Part shown: piece after piece, positions 34,491 to 43,689 of the stretch
Position numbering within the stretch: position 1 is the first letter of the stretch
How the letters are laid out: each line of letters starts with the position of its first letter
Source: an uncultured Celeribacter sp.
GTDB lineage: Bacteria; Pseudomonadota; Alphaproteobacteria; Rhodobacterales; Rhodobacteraceae
Length of the DNA: 64,000 bases
Reading direction: 5' to 3'
Assembly (NCBI RefSeq): GCF_963675965.1
Contig: NZ_OY780935.1
Coordinates: forward strand, 3,150,501 to 3,214,500
Program-made: the position numbers and the translations under genes
The notes under the pieces: model-generated
Seen by the model: the letters and a program-made list of their open reading frames with translations, nothing else
Database searches by the model: none
What the model was told of the DNA's origin: nothing

Positions 34491-36308
34491 ATGGGCCGGG
34501 AGACCAGCGTCAAAACAGGGAAATCCGCGGCGGAACGGACACCGGATTTCGAAAAATTGAACGCGAATGTGACCAAGATCGAGGCCTTGTCCCAGCGACT
34601 CGCCGCGGCTCTGGCGCAGAAAAAACCTGTGCCGCAGGCGCTTCAGGGGCCGGGGCAGGAGCTGTTTGTCAAAGCCGCAGCCGCTTACATGGCCGAGATG
34701 GTGAACAATCCGGCCCGGATCATCGAGCATCAGGTTGGCTACTGGGGCAAGACGCTGAAACACTATGTCGAGGCGCAACAGAAGCTGGTGCAGGGCGATC
34801 TGGCGCCGCCAGAGGATGAGACCCCAAGTGATCGTCGTTTCGCCAACCCGGTTTGGTCCACCAACCCCTATTTCAGCTTTCTCAAACAGCAATACATGTT
34901 GAATGCCGAAGCCATGGAAACGGCGGTCGGCGATCTGGAGACGCTCGGCGAACATGACCGCACACGGGTCGATTACTTCACCCGCCAGATGATCGACATG
35001 CTGGCACCGACCAATTTTCTGGCGACCAATCCCGATGCGTTGCAGCAGGCCATCGACACCGATGGCGAAAGCCTTGTGCAGGGGTTGGAAAACCTTGTGC
35101 ACGATCTTGAAGAGCACCATGGCGAGATGATCGTCAACCTTGCCGACAAAGAGGCGTTTCGGCTGGGAGAAAATATTGCCACGACCGAAGGGGCCGTGGT
35201 GTTTCGCAACCGGATGTTCGAGCTGGTCCAATATGCACCGCGCAGCGAGCAGGTACACAAAACGCCCCTGCTGATTTTCCCGCCCTGGATCAATAAATTC
35301 TACATTCTGGATCTGCAGGCGCAGAATTCACTGATCCGCTGGATCGTGGAGCAGGGCTATACCGTTTTCGTGGTGTCCTGGGTCAACCCGGATGAAAGCT
35401 ATGCCGATGTCGGGCTCGACGATTATGTCGAAGAGGGCTTTCTGACCGCGATTGAACAGGTCAAAGAGATCACCGCCGAAAAGAAAATCAACGTCATCGG
35501 CTATTGTATCGCCGGGACCACCCTGTCGATCACGCTGGCCTTGATGAAACAGCGCGGCGACACCTCGGTGAGATCGGCCACTTTCTTTACCACGCTCACC
35601 GATTTTTCCGATCCTGGCGAATTCGGTGTGTTTCTCGACAATGATTTCGTGGATGGGATTGAGGCCGAGGCCAAGCGCACTGGTTTGATGAAGTCGCTCT
35701 ATATGAACCGCACGTTCTCTTATCTCCGGTCCAACGATCTGATCTATCAGCCGGCGATCCGCAGCTACATGATGGGTAAGGCGCCGCCAGCCTTTGACCT
35801 GCTCTATTGGAATGGCGATGCGACCAATCTGCCGGGGCGTATGGCGGTCGAATATCTGCGCGGTCTGTGTCAGGAAAACCGTCTGGCGACCACCGGGTTC
35901 GACATCTGTGGCACCACTGTGCACCTGTCTGAGGTCGATGTGCCGCTCTGTGCCATCGCCTGTGAAACCGATCATATCGCGGCTTGGCCCAGCTCTTATG
36001 CCGGGATCGGTCAGATGGGGGCGAAGAGCAAGACCTTCATCCTCTCCCAATCGGGTCATATCGCCGGGATCGTCAATCCGCCTTCGAAAAAGAAATACGG
36101 GCATTACACCAACAGCGATCTGACCCTGCCGTCACAGACCTGGAAAGATACGGCCCAGTTCCATGAGGGGTCCTGGTGGCCGCGTTGGGAAAAATGGCTC
36201 GCGCCGAAGTCTGGCAAGATGATCCCGGCGCGGGAGGTCGGTGATTCGCAGGGGCAGGTTTTGGGCAACGCTCCGGGCAGCTATGTTCGCATGGAAGCAA
36301 CACCCTGA
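34491..36308 (+). CDS. phaC: Class I polyhydroxyalkanoate synthase
   Basis: A 605-residue polymerase that links 3-hydroxybutyryl-CoA units into PHB at the granule surface. The lipase-box-like GYCIAGTTL contains the nucleophile Cys339; Asp in DHIAAWP and His in SGHIAGIVNPP complete the triad. PPWINKFYILDL and FVVSWVNPDES are class I blocks. ATG 34491 is preceded by GGGAGGTGG; an ATG six codons earlier overlaps that site. The N-terminal 100 residues are variable, as usual. Confidence 0.96.
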   Translation: MGRETSVKTGKSAAERTPDFEKLNANVTKIEALSQRLAAALAQKKPVPQALQGPGQELFVKAAAAYMAEMVNNPARIIEHQVGYWGKTLKHYVEAQQKLVQGDLAPPEDETPSDRRFANPVWSTNPYFSFLKQQYMLNAEAMETAVGDLETLGEHDRTRVDYFTRQMIDMLAPTNFLATNPDALQQAIDTDGESLVQGLENLVHDLEEHHGEMIVNLADKEAFRLGENIATTEGAVVFRNRMFELVQYAPRSEQVHKTPLLIFPPWINKFYILDLQAQNSLIRWIVEQGYTVFVVSWVNPDESYADVGLDDYVEEGFLTAIEQVKEITAEKKINVIGYCIAGTTLSITLALMKQRGDTSVRSATFFTTLTDFSDPGEFGVFLDNDFVDGIEAEAKRTGLMKSLYMNRTFSYLRSNDLIYQPAIRSYMMGKAPPAFDLLYWNGDATNLPGRMAVEYLRGLCQENRLATTGFDICGTTVHLSEVDVPLCAIACETDHIAAWPSSYAGIGQMGAKSKTFILSQSGHIAGIVNPPSKKKYGHYTNSDLTLPSQTWKDTAQFHEGSWWPRWEKWLAPKSGKMIPAREVGDSQGQVLGNAPGSYVRMEATP

Positions 36309-36329
36309 TTAGCCATCGATTTTCACCAT

Positions 36330-36376
36330 ATGCTGCGCTGCAGCAAAAAAGGCCTTGATTTGCTGCAGCGCAGCAT
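36330..36376. promoter_or_regulatory. Paired PhaR-type operator upstream of phaP
   Basis: Perfect inverted repeat with 18-bp arms (36330-36347 and 36359-36376) separated by 11 bp. Each arm contains an exact CTGC-N3-GCAG motif (36333-36343 and 36363-36373), the sequence known for PhaR in Paracoccus denitrificans. The motif centres are 30 bp apart, about three helical turns. Located 123 bp before phaP. Confidence 0.75.
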
Positions 36377-36498
36377 CCATATTGAGTACACGGATGCAGA
36401 GGCGTCAGGGCAGAGGTCGATCCTCCCCGGGACCTGTATCTGAAGCGGAGACCCGGTATGGGCCGCTTATGTTTCGACTTTGATACGGAGTATTAGAT

Positions 36499-36942
36499 AT
36501 GGCCAAGTCCGACGACTTCAGCAAGATGATGAAAGACATGATGGGCGCGTTTCCTTTCGACATGAGCGCGATGCAGGAAAGCTTCAAAACCCAGGCGTCC
36601 TTCGGCGAAAAACTGTCCAAAGTGGCGATTGAAGCTGCTGAGAAATCCACCGAGATTTCGTCCAAGTGGACCAAAGACACGCTCGCAAAAGTGTCCGACA
36701 TGACCGTCGTGAAAGATGAGCCCACGGATTACACCAAGGCGATGACCGATTTCGCGTCTTCCCAGGCGGAGATGGCTGCTGAAAACATGGCCGCGTTTGC
36801 CGAGGTCGCCAAGAAAGTTCAGATGGAAACCATCGAACTGGTTATGGCCGCTGGCAAGGACATGGGCGAAGACGTGACGGCGGCTGCCAAAAAGGCCACC
36901 GACGATCTGACCAAAGCCGCGAAAAAAGCGACGGCGAAGTAA
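36499..36942 (+). CDS. phaP: Phasin (PHB granule-associated protein)
   Basis: A 147-residue amphipathic helical protein with Ala, Lys, Met and Glu predominating and heptad-like spacing, as in alphaproteobacterial phasins that coat PHB granules. AAEKSTEISSKW and a Lys/Ala-rich C-terminus (TKAAKKATAK) are typical. It follows phaC by 190 bp that contain the paired PhaR operator, and precedes a terminator and then phaR. Strong expression under PHB accumulation, repressed by PhaR otherwise, is expected from the family. Confidence 0.9.
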   Translation: MAKSDDFSKMMKDMMGAFPFDMSAMQESFKTQASFGEKLSKVAIEAAEKSTEISSKWTKDTLAKVSDMTVVKDEPTDYTKAMTDFASSQAEMAAENMAAFAEVAKKVQMETIELVMAAGKDMGEDVTAAAKKATDDLTKAAKKATAK

Positions 36943-36994
36943 GGTGCAAGACCTTCGATCGCTGTTTCCAGCCTCCCAGGAAACAGCGATCCGC

Positions 36995-37024
36995 AAACGG
37001 GCCCCCTTGTGGGCCCGTTTTTTT
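36995..37024 (+). terminator. Rho-independent terminator after phaP
   Basis: AAACGGGCCC at 36995-37004 pairs with GGGCCCGTTT at 37011-37020, with loop CCTTGT and a T-run continuing to 37024. Confidence 0.9.
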
Positions 37025-37092
37025 GGGCAGACCGGCGTTCCCCTGATGCGGCGGAAATCTTTTGCTTTTGAAATGGCGCTCGCATAGGCTTG

Positions 37093-37103
37093 CTGCATTG
37101 CAA
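37093..37103. promoter_or_regulatory. PhaR-like site upstream of phaR
   Basis: CTGC-ATT-GCAA differs at one base from CTGC-N3-GCAG and lies 35 bp before the phaR start, so it is a good candidate for autoregulation. Confidence 0.5.
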
Positions 37104-37137
37104 ATAAGGGAGGGGAGCCCTGAGCTTTTAACATCGT

Positions 37138-37668
37138 ATGGCTGCAGAAAAAAAAGACCCATTGCTGATCAAACGCTACGCGTCGCGCCGTCTCTACAAC
37201 ACGGAAACCTCCGACTATGTCACTTTGGAAGACATCGCGGGGTTCATCCGGGAAGGTCGCGATGTGCAGATTGTCGATCTTAAGTCCGGTGACGACCTGA
37301 CCCGCCAGTATCTTCTTCAGATCATTGCAGAACATGAAAGCCGGGGCGAAAGCGTGCTGCCTTTGAATGTGCTGACCGATCTGGTACGCAGCTACACCAC
37401 AGACATTCAATCCGTCGTGCCGCAATTCCTGCAGCAGAGCTTTGACATGCTGCGGCAGGGGCAGGAGCAGATGATGCAGAATTTAGGAGGCTCGCTGCCC
37501 GGCTTTGAAGCGATGCAGGCGCAGCAGGAAGCCTTTCTCAAGGCGATGACCGGCGGCATGGCCGGCAACTGGTCCGCCCCCGCGCCCGAGGAGGAAGGCA
37601 AGGAAGACCTTGGCGAGATCAAGAAGCAATTGGCAGAACTTCAGGAAAAGCTGTCAAAGCTTCAGTGA
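37138..37668 (+). CDS. phaR: Polyhydroxyalkanoate synthesis repressor PhaR
   Basis: A 176-residue repressor. The N-terminal DNA-binding domain (LIKRYASRRLYNTETSDYVTLEDIAGFIREG, residues 9-39 here given in part) and the adjacent PHB-accumulation regulator domain (DLTRQYLLQIIAEHE) identify the family. PhaR binds both PHB and DNA and frees phasin synthesis when polymer granules form. The C-terminus is a Glu/Lys helix. PhaR-like sites are found upstream of phaP, phaR and phaC in this window. Confidence 0.95.
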   Translation: MAAEKKDPLLIKRYASRRLYNTETSDYVTLEDIAGFIREGRDVQIVDLKSGDDLTRQYLLQIIAEHESRGESVLPLNVLTDLVRSYTTDIQSVVPQFLQQSFDMLRQGQEQMMQNLGGSLPGFEAMQAQQEAFLKAMTGGMAGNWSAPAPEEEGKEDLGEIKKQLAELQEKLSKLQ

Positions 37669-37689
37669 ACTGAGAAAACAGACGAACAG

Positions 37690-37715
37690 ACCCCGCCAGT
37701 CCGGCGGGGTTTTTC
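37690..37715 (+). terminator. Rho-independent terminator after phaR
   Basis: CCCCGCC at 37691-37697 pairs with GGCGGGG at 37703-37709, followed by TTTTT. Confidence 0.85.
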
Positions 37716-37779
37716 GTGACAGCGATCCCCGGGATGCCTAAGCAGGGGATGCGACACAGCACGGCAAAAGGGACGGCGG

Positions 37780-38724
37780 ATGAGTGACAAGGTGGGGCGG
37801 CTGACGCTCTGGGGCGTTGAGGTCTTTCTGGCGGTGGCCGAGGAGGGCGCCGTGTCCACAGCCGCCAAGCGGTTGGGGGCTTCGCCTTCGGCTGTGTCGC
37901 AGCAGATTTCCAACCTCGAAGCCGCTCTGGGCACCGAGCTGGTGAACCGGCGCGAACGCCCCATGACCCTGACGCCAGCCGGGCGTGTGCTGCGGCGCCG
38001 AGCGCAAAGCATTCTGCTGGAAGCCGCCCGGGCGCGATCTGAAATTGCCGGTCTCGACCTGAGCCAGCTGGGGCAGTTGCGCCTTGGCATGGTCGAAGAT
38101 TTTGAGGCCACGGTGACACCACTGTTGATTGCCAAAATGGCCGATACGCTGACGGATACGCGGTTCGAGCTGGAAACCGGGCCGTCGCACCGTCTGGTCG
38201 ACCGTCTGGAGCACCGCGCGCTGGATGTGATCGTTGCCGCGGATCTGCATGCCGGGGCGGATTGGTCCGACAGCCACCCGCTGTTGCAGGATCCCTTCGT
38301 GGCGGTAGTGCCCAGAGGGCGCGAAGCGGCCCGGAAGGATCTGCCCTTCATTCAATACACCCGACGCCATGCGATGGGGCGCATGCTGGCCGAACATCTT
38401 GCCCTGCAGGGGCAGACGACGCCACACCGGTTCGAACTGGACAGCTACCGTGCGATCCTGGCGATGGTGGCCAATGGCAATGGCTGGACGATCCTGTCAT
38501 CCCTTGGGATCTTCAACGCGGGCAGGTTTGCCGATGGGATTGATGTGATCCCTCTGCCGACAGCTCCGTTGGCGCGGCGTATTTCGTTGACCGTGCGGCG
38601 CGACGGGGTGCCGGAAATGGCCAGCGAGATCGTGGGTCATCTGCGCCCGTTGCTGCAGACCCATGTGGTCGCCCCGCTGGTTGCCAGGACGCCCTGGCTT
38701 GACGGTCATTTGACCGTGCTTTGA
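37780..38724 (+). CDS. LysR-type transcriptional regulator
   Basis: A 314-residue LysR protein: the N-terminal HTH has FLAVAEEGAVSTAAKRLGASP and AVSQQISNLEAALG, followed by a co-inducer-binding domain. It lies after phaR and ends at a bidirectional terminator. No divergent partner gene exists (phaR is in the same direction), so its target cannot be inferred from location. An imperfect CTGC-type site is absent upstream, so it is probably outside the Pha regulon. Confidence 0.88.
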   Translation: MSDKVGRLTLWGVEVFLAVAEEGAVSTAAKRLGASPSAVSQQISNLEAALGTELVNRRERPMTLTPAGRVLRRRAQSILLEAARARSEIAGLDLSQLGQLRLGMVEDFEATVTPLLIAKMADTLTDTRFELETGPSHRLVDRLEHRALDVIVAADLHAGADWSDSHPLLQDPFVAVVPRGREAARKDLPFIQYTRRHAMGRMLAEHLALQGQTTPHRFELDSYRAILAMVANGNGWTILSSLGIFNAGRFADGIDVIPLPTAPLARRISLTVRRDGVPEMASEIVGHLRPLLQTHVVAPLVARTPWLDGHLTVL

Positions 38725-38752
38725 TATCAGCACTGACATCGGGATCGGATAT

Positions 38753-38783
38753 GAAAAAAAGGCCGCTCGTGCAGAGCGGCCTT
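38753..38783. terminator. Bidirectional terminator between the LysR gene and the DegT gene
   Basis: AAGGCCGCTC pairs with GAGCGGCCTT (38759-38768 and 38774-38783) around GTGCA. The long A-run at 38753-38760 gives a U-tract on the minus strand. Confidence 0.8.
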
Positions 38784-38809
38784 GGTCTCTTTCGGTGCGG
38801 GCCCAGCGG

Positions 38810-40012
38810 TTATTCTGCGGCGGCCCGAACGCCTTTGACGTCTTCGGCCGCATGCAGCAGCGCCTCGGCGATGAAATCGCAATCCTCAAGGGACAGGCGC
38901 GCGGGCAGGCGGGTGTCGCAGGCCTTGGACAGCATTTCGCGGGTCAACGGCAGGTCGGGGGTGTCCCCTAGGAACTGCCAGTTCCAAAAAGCGCGGGCGT
39001 TGTCCGTGGACAGGCCAAAGACCTGAACCGAGACGCCGCGGGCCTTGGCCGCGCTTTGGAATTGCCGGGCTTCCTCTTGCGAGAAATTCACCAGATTGAA
39101 TTGCAGGCTGTCAGGCGCGCGCACTTCCTTGTCGAGCTTGGCCGGCACGGTCAGAAAGGGCGAAGCCTCCAGCCGGGCGGCGACATGGTCGTGATTGCGG
39201 CGCCCGTCGGCGACGCGGCGCGGCACCTCCTGGATCTGCGGGCGCACCAGAACGGCGGACATGTTTGACAGCCGGGTGTTGTAGAGCGGTAATTGGTTCT
39301 GCCAACGATCGAAGGCCGCCACGAGCGCATTGTCGCGTTGCGGATTGTGCTTGGCCCAGTTGTGTTCATAGGCCCCGGACATGATCACGGCGCGGGCAAA
39401 GACTTCAGGATCATCGGTGATCATGATCCCTCCCTCTCCCGCGTTTAGCAGCTTGTAGGACTGGAAGGAGAAACAGCCGATCTTGCCGATGGTGCCGATG
39501 TTCCGCCCGTCCCAGACGGTGCCAAGGCTATGGGCCGCGTCTTCGATCAGCGGAATGCCTTTGGCATCGCAGGCCGCCTTGATCGCATCCATATCCGAGG
39601 TATGGCCGCGCATATGCGAAATCATCACCGCGTCGGCGTCTTCGATCTTGGCGTGGAAATCGTCGAGATTGATCCGGTAGTTGTCACCGCATTCGACCAA
39701 AACCGGTTTGCAGTCGGCATGAACGATGGCCGAAGGCACGGCGGCAAAGGTGAACGCCGGGATCAGGACCTTGGCGTCGCGGGGCAGGCCAAGGGCCTTG
39801 AGCGACAGAAACAGCGCGGCGGAACAAGAGGCCACGGCGAGCGCGTATTTCGCCCCCAGCATCGCGGCAAATTCCTGCTCCAGAAGGGTCACAGGCGCAT
39901 TTTGGGGCGCGGTGTAGCGAAACAGATCCCCGGACAGAAGAAGCCGTTCGACCTCTTCGCGGGCGTCGGCGGGGATGGGTTCTGCGTCGTAGACATTGGG
40001 CCCGAGGGACAT
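38810..40012 (-). CDS. DegT/DnrJ/EryC1/StrS family aminotransferase
   Basis: A 400-residue sugar-type PLP aminotransferase. VASCSAALFLSLKALG, PAFTFAAVPSAIVHADCKPV, EDAAHSLG (158-165) and the PLP lysine in FSFQSYKLLNAGEGG (Lys187) are diagnostic. Such enzymes aminate nucleotide-linked keto-sugars or cyclitols for polysaccharides and antibiotics. No sugar biosynthesis genes adjoin it; 190 bp downstream of the GS-like gene on the same strand. Intact active-site features, substrate unknown. Confidence 0.85.
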   Translation of the reverse strand: MSLGPNVYDAEPIPADAREEVERLLLSGDLFRYTAPQNAPVTLLEQEFAAMLGAKYALAVASCSAALFLSLKALGLPRDAKVLIPAFTFAAVPSAIVHADCKPVLVECGDNYRINLDDFHAKIEDADAVMISHMRGHTSDMDAIKAACDAKGIPLIEDAAHSLGTVWDGRNIGTIGKIGCFSFQSYKLLNAGEGGIMITDDPEVFARAVIMSGAYEHNWAKHNPQRDNALVAAFDRWQNQLPLYNTRLSNMSAVLVRPQIQEVPRRVADGRRNHDHVAARLEASPFLTVPAKLDKEVRAPDSLQFNLVNFSQEEARQFQSAAKARGVSVQVFGLSTDNARAFWNWQFLGDTPDLPLTREMLSKACDTRLPARLSLEDCDFIAEALLHAAEDVKGVRAAAE

Positions 40013-40205
40013 ATCTGCACCTTTTCTTAAAAGAGTTTTCGGATTTATTGTATGTGTGTTCCGCGCAAAAATCTACTGCCGCCGGGGGGGCGCCAGCGGG
40101 ATTTTGCAAAAAATTCATACGGGAAGCTTGGCGGAAACCGCTGTCAGCGTTGTGCTGGGGCGGGGACGTCCTGCGGTAAAGCGCAGGCGATCCCGCTCCG
40201 TCACA

Positions 40206-41558
40206 TCACACGTTCAACAACAGGTGTTCTCTTTCCCAGGGGCTGATGACCTGCAGGAAGGCATCGTTTTCGGTGCGTTTCACCCGGGTGTAGGTGTGAC
40301 AGAATTCGCGCCCCAGAACCTCCTGGATCTGGCTGGATCCCTCCAGAAGATCCAGCGCCGACGCCAGCGTACCGGGAATGCCATCGGCCGAGGCATAGGC
40401 GTCCCCGATATATTCTTCGCGCGGTTCGCGTCGTTCTATCAGTCCCAGATAGCCGCAGGCCAGCGAGGCGGCGATGGACAGATAAGGGTTCACATCCATG
40501 CCGGGCAGGCGGTTCTCGATCCGACGGGCCTCTGGGCCTGAAATCGGCACGCGCAGCCCGGTGGTGCGATTGTCGCGCCCCCATTCAAGATTGATGGGGG
40601 CGGCAAAGTCGCGCACATAGCGGCGGTAGCTGTTCACATAGGGTGCATGGATCGCGATGGTCGAGGCAAGGTGATTTTGCATCCCGGCAATGAAATGCAG
40701 AAATGCTTCGGATTCGGAGCCGTCGGGGTTGGAAAAAATGTTCTCGCCCGTGGTGATGTCCACCACTGAATGGTGGATATGCATCGCCGATCCCGGTTCG
40801 TCCTGAATGGGTTTCGCCATGAAAGTGGCATAGCAATTGTGACGCAGGGCGGCCTCGCGGATCAGCCGTTTGAAATAGAACATTTCGTCGGCCAGCTTGA
40901 CCGGATCACCATGCCGCAGGTTCATTTCGATTTGCCCGGCGCCGCCTTCTTGCAGGATGCCATCGATTTCCAGCCCTTGTGCCTCGGCAAAGTCATAGAT
41001 GTCGTCAATGATCGGGCCGTATTCGTCCACGGCGGACATGGAATAGGCCTGACGCTGCGCCGCCCGGCGTCCGGTGCGCCCGATTGGCGGTTCGACCGGC
41101 TGGTTGGGGTCGGTGTTCTGGGCGACCAGAAAGAACTCCATCTCAGGCGCCACGATCGGGGCCCAGCCCTGTTTGCGATACAGCTCGACCACGCGTTTGA
41201 GCACATTGCGCGGCGCAACCGGCATCAGAGATCCATCCTGCGTCAGGACATCGTGGATCACCTGAAGGGTGCAGTCTGCCGTCCAGGGGGCCGCCGTTGC
41301 GGTCTCGAAATCCGGCACCAGAACCATGTCGGGCTCCGTGAAAGGCGCGTCTTCGTCATCCACCCAATCGCCGTTGATCGACTGCAGGAAAATCGAATTT
41401 GGCAGGTAAAAGTGCTTCTGCTTGGCGAATTTCAGCGCTGGCATGGCCTTCCCGCGCGCGATCCCGGACAGGTCGGCGACGATACATTCGACCTCATCGA
41501 GTTTGCGCCCGTTCATGAAATCCAGCGCCGCATCGGGCAGCTTGTCGAGAAAATCCAT
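40206..41558 (-). CDS. Glutamine synthetase-like protein 1
   Basis: A 450-residue member of the glutamine synthetase superfamily, subgroup with PuuA-type gamma-glutamyl-amine ligases. Metal-binding PEMEFFL, GGAGQIEMNL, HIHHSV and RIENRLPGMDVNPYLSIAAS are present, so the ATP-dependent ligase machinery looks intact. Shorter than type I GlnA and lacking the usual adenylylation tyrosine loop. Its ATG overlaps the stop of the glutamine amidotransferase gene as TGATG. Part of an amino-acid ABC transporter operon with a second GS-like gene, pointing to gamma-glutamylation of an imported amine or amino acid. Confidence 0.82.
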   Translation of the reverse strand: MDFLDKLPDAALDFMNGRKLDEVECIVADLSGIARGKAMPALKFAKQKHFYLPNSIFLQSINGDWVDDEDAPFTEPDMVLVPDFETATAAPWTADCTLQVIHDVLTQDGSLMPVAPRNVLKRVVELYRKQGWAPIVAPEMEFFLVAQNTDPNQPVEPPIGRTGRRAAQRQAYSMSAVDEYGPIIDDIYDFAEAQGLEIDGILQEGGAGQIEMNLRHGDPVKLADEMFYFKRLIREAALRHNCYATFMAKPIQDEPGSAMHIHHSVVDITTGENIFSNPDGSESEAFLHFIAGMQNHLASTIAIHAPYVNSYRRYVRDFAAPINLEWGRDNRTTGLRVPISGPEARRIENRLPGMDVNPYLSIAASLACGYLGLIERREPREEYIGDAYASADGIPGTLASALDLLEGSSQIQEVLGREFCHTYTRVKRTENDAFLQVISPWEREHLLLNV

Positions 41559-42253
41559 CAGTTCAGGGCCTCCCGCCCGTCTTTGAGAAACGCTGCCATC
41601 AGTTTAGCGACACGCGCGTCATCCGTGGGCTTGGCCGTGTCGGCGGTGGCGGTGGCGATCATGTCGCGCGGATAGGTCGGATCGTCGCCCTTGGCCTTGA
41701 GGTAATCCACGATGATGGAGTTTGACAGCTCCGGATGCGGCTGCACTGTCAACACGCGATCGCCGTAGACAAGCGCGGCATTGGCGCAGAAATCATTCGC
41801 GCCGATGACCTCGGCATCCCGGGGCAGGCGGGTGACCTGATCCTGATGCCAAGCATTCAGGTGGATGTCTCCCAGCGGTGCGAGTTGATAGGCCTGCCGT
41901 CCGACAGCCCAACCGCCCTGGAACTTTTCGACAGTGCCACCGAGCGCCTGTGCGATGATCTGGTGCCCGAAACAGATGCCCAGCATGCGTTTGCCAGAGG
42001 CATAGATGTCTCGGATCAGCGCCTCAAGCGGGGGAATAAAGGGGTGATCTTCATAGGCGCCATGACGTGAGCCGGTCAGAAGCCAGGCGTCCGCCGCGTC
42101 GGGGCCAGTTGGAAAGTCCATGTCGACGACATTCCAGACCTCGAACTCAAAATCGTAGGGTGCCAGAAGCCGTTGAAACATTTGGTCGAAATCCCCGTGA
42201 TTTGCCGCCACAGGGTCGGGCGTGTGTCCGCATTGCAGAATGCCGATTTTCAT
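41558..42253 (-). CDS. Class I glutamine amidotransferase (GATase1)
   Basis: A 231-residue stand-alone amidotransferase/hydrolase domain. Catalytic Cys94 is in LGICFGHQIIAQALGG and the His-Glu dyad in VQPHPELSN. It resembles the GMP-synthase-like GATase family more than PuuD, the gamma-glutamyl-GABA hydrolase, but the same chemistry (hydrolysis of a gamma-glutamyl amide) is plausible. Flanked by two GS-like genes and translationally coupled to the downstream one, it could release product from a gamma-glutamyl intermediate. No synthase partner subunit lies next to it. Confidence 0.85.
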   Translation of the reverse strand: MKIGILQCGHTPDPVAANHGDFDQMFQRLLAPYDFEFEVWNVVDMDFPTGPDAADAWLLTGSRHGAYEDHPFIPPLEALIRDIYASGKRMLGICFGHQIIAQALGGTVEKFQGGWAVGRQAYQLAPLGDIHLNAWHQDQVTRLPRDAEVIGANDFCANAALVYGDRVLTVQPHPELSNSIIVDYLKAKGDDPTYPRDMIATATADTAKPTDDARVAKLMAAFLKDGREALN

Positions 42254-42342
42254 AGCTCACCAAGACATTTGGAACGTGCCGACGGTAGCCTGTCCGTGTC
42301 GCCCCCGCAAGAGGGCGCGCGGGGTGGGCGGCGCTGATCTGG

Positions 42343-43689
42343 TCAGACTGTGTCGAGGTAGAGCGCGACCTGCTCTTCCGGGGTCAGTTCTTCGGAATCG
42401 CGCAGTTCCTGGCGTTTGGTCAGGGTCAGATTGCGCACCAACTCTTCGGGGAAGATTCGCCGCATCAGCTTGGAGGCAGCAAAGGTGTCGATCGCGGTGC
42501 CCCAATCGCCCGGCATCTCCGGCAAGTTCTGGACATAGGCGTTGCCGGTGATCGGCGGCGGCGCTTTCATCTTGTCTTCCATGCCGATGAGTGCTGCACC
42601 AAGGATGGCGGCAATCATCAGGTGTGGATTGACGTCGCCGCCCGACACGCGGTGCTCGATCCGACGCGCCTTGCTGGACCCGCCGGGGACGCGCACGGCA
42701 GCGGTCCGGTTGTCATAGCCCCAACAGATGCGGGTGGGGGCATGGGAACCGGGCACAAGGCGATCGAAGCTGTTGCCATGGGGGGCAAACAGAAGGGTCG
42801 AATCCGGGATCGCGGACAGGCAGCCTGCGATGGCGTGGCGCATCATATCGGTGCCCGCGCTGGAACCGTCGTCAAAGATGTTTTCGCCCGCTTCGTTGAG
42901 CATGGAGAAATGGGTGTGCATGCCGTTTCCGGCATAGTCTTCATAGGGTTTCGCCATGAAGGAGGCGGCGAACCCATGTTTGCGCGCCAGCCCTTTGACC
43001 AGCAGTTTGAACAGCCAGGCGTCATCAGCGGCCTTCAACGCGTCGGGGCCATAGACCAGATTGATCTCGAATTGCCCCAGACCGGCCTCTGAAATGGCCG
43101 TGTCTGCCGGGATGTCCATGGCCTCACAGGCCTCGTAGAGGTCGGTGAAAAAGATATCAAAGGCATCGAGCGCGCGCAGGGCCAGTGTCTCGGCCCCCGG
43201 GCGGCGTTTGCCGGAGCGCGGCGAGCGCGGCACGCGCAATTGCCGGGAACTGTCGTCGATCAGGTAGAATTCGAGCTCCGTGGCCACGACCGGCGTCAAA
43301 CCTTTGGCCTTGTAGCGTTCCAGCACGCGGGCCAATGCCTGACGCGGGTCGCCGTCGAAGGGGCGGCCGTCTTCCATAAACATCCACATCGGTAAAAGGG
43401 CCGTGGGCCCGCCTTCCAGCCAGGGCATCGGCGTGTAGCCGCGTTCGGTCGGCAGCAGCACCCCGTCCATATCCCCGCTTTCAAAGACCAGCGGGCTGTC
43501 TTCGATGTCTTCGCCCCAGATGTCGAGGTTCAGAACGGAAAGGGGAAAGCGTGTGCCTTCATGTTCGACCTTATCGGCGAAACGGGCTGACATGCGTTTG
43601 CCGCGGGCCTGGCCGTTGAGATCGGCGGCGGCCACGCGAATGGTTTTGACGTCGGGGTTGCGGGCCAGCCAGCTGTCCTGCGTAATCAT
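42343..43689 (-). CDS. Glutamine synthetase-like protein 2
   Basis: A 448-residue GS-family protein, clearly diverged from its neighbour at 40206. The catalytic motifs are ATELEFYLI, EAGLGQFEINL, HTHFSM and RRIEHRVSGGDVNPHLMIAA. A variable insertion rich in Arg and Ser follows the first motif. It overlaps the second permease gene by 4 bp (ATGA) and is 89 bp from the amidotransferase gene. Two dissimilar GS paralogues in one transport operon suggest ligation to different acceptors, a job seen in ethylamine, putrescine or isopropylamine pathways; this one is not identifiable. Confidence 0.82.
   Translation of the reverse strand: MITQDSWLARNPDVKTIRVAAADLNGQARGKRMSARFADKVEHEGTRFPLSVLNLDIWGEDIEDSPLVFESGDMDGVLLPTERGYTPMPWLEGGPTALLPMWMFMEDGRPFDGDPRQALARVLERYKAKGLTPVVATELEFYLIDDSSRQLRVPRSPRSGKRRPGAETLALRALDAFDIFFTDLYEACEAMDIPADTAISEAGLGQFEINLVYGPDALKAADDAWLFKLLVKGLARKHGFAASFMAKPYEDYAGNGMHTHFSMLNEAGENIFDDGSSAGTDMMRHAIAGCLSAIPDSTLLFAPHGNSFDRLVPGSHAPTRICWGYDNRTAAVRVPGGSSKARRIEHRVSGGDVNPHLMIAAILGAALIGMEDKMKAPPPITGNAYVQNLPEMPGDWGTAIDTFAASKLMRRIFPEELVRNLTLTKRQELRDSEELTPEEQVALYLDTV

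Noticed and set aside
41558..42253. PuuD gamma-glutamyl-GABA hydrolase
   Set aside because: It is shorter and more like GMP-synthase-type GATase domains; no puuB, puuC or puuE in the window.
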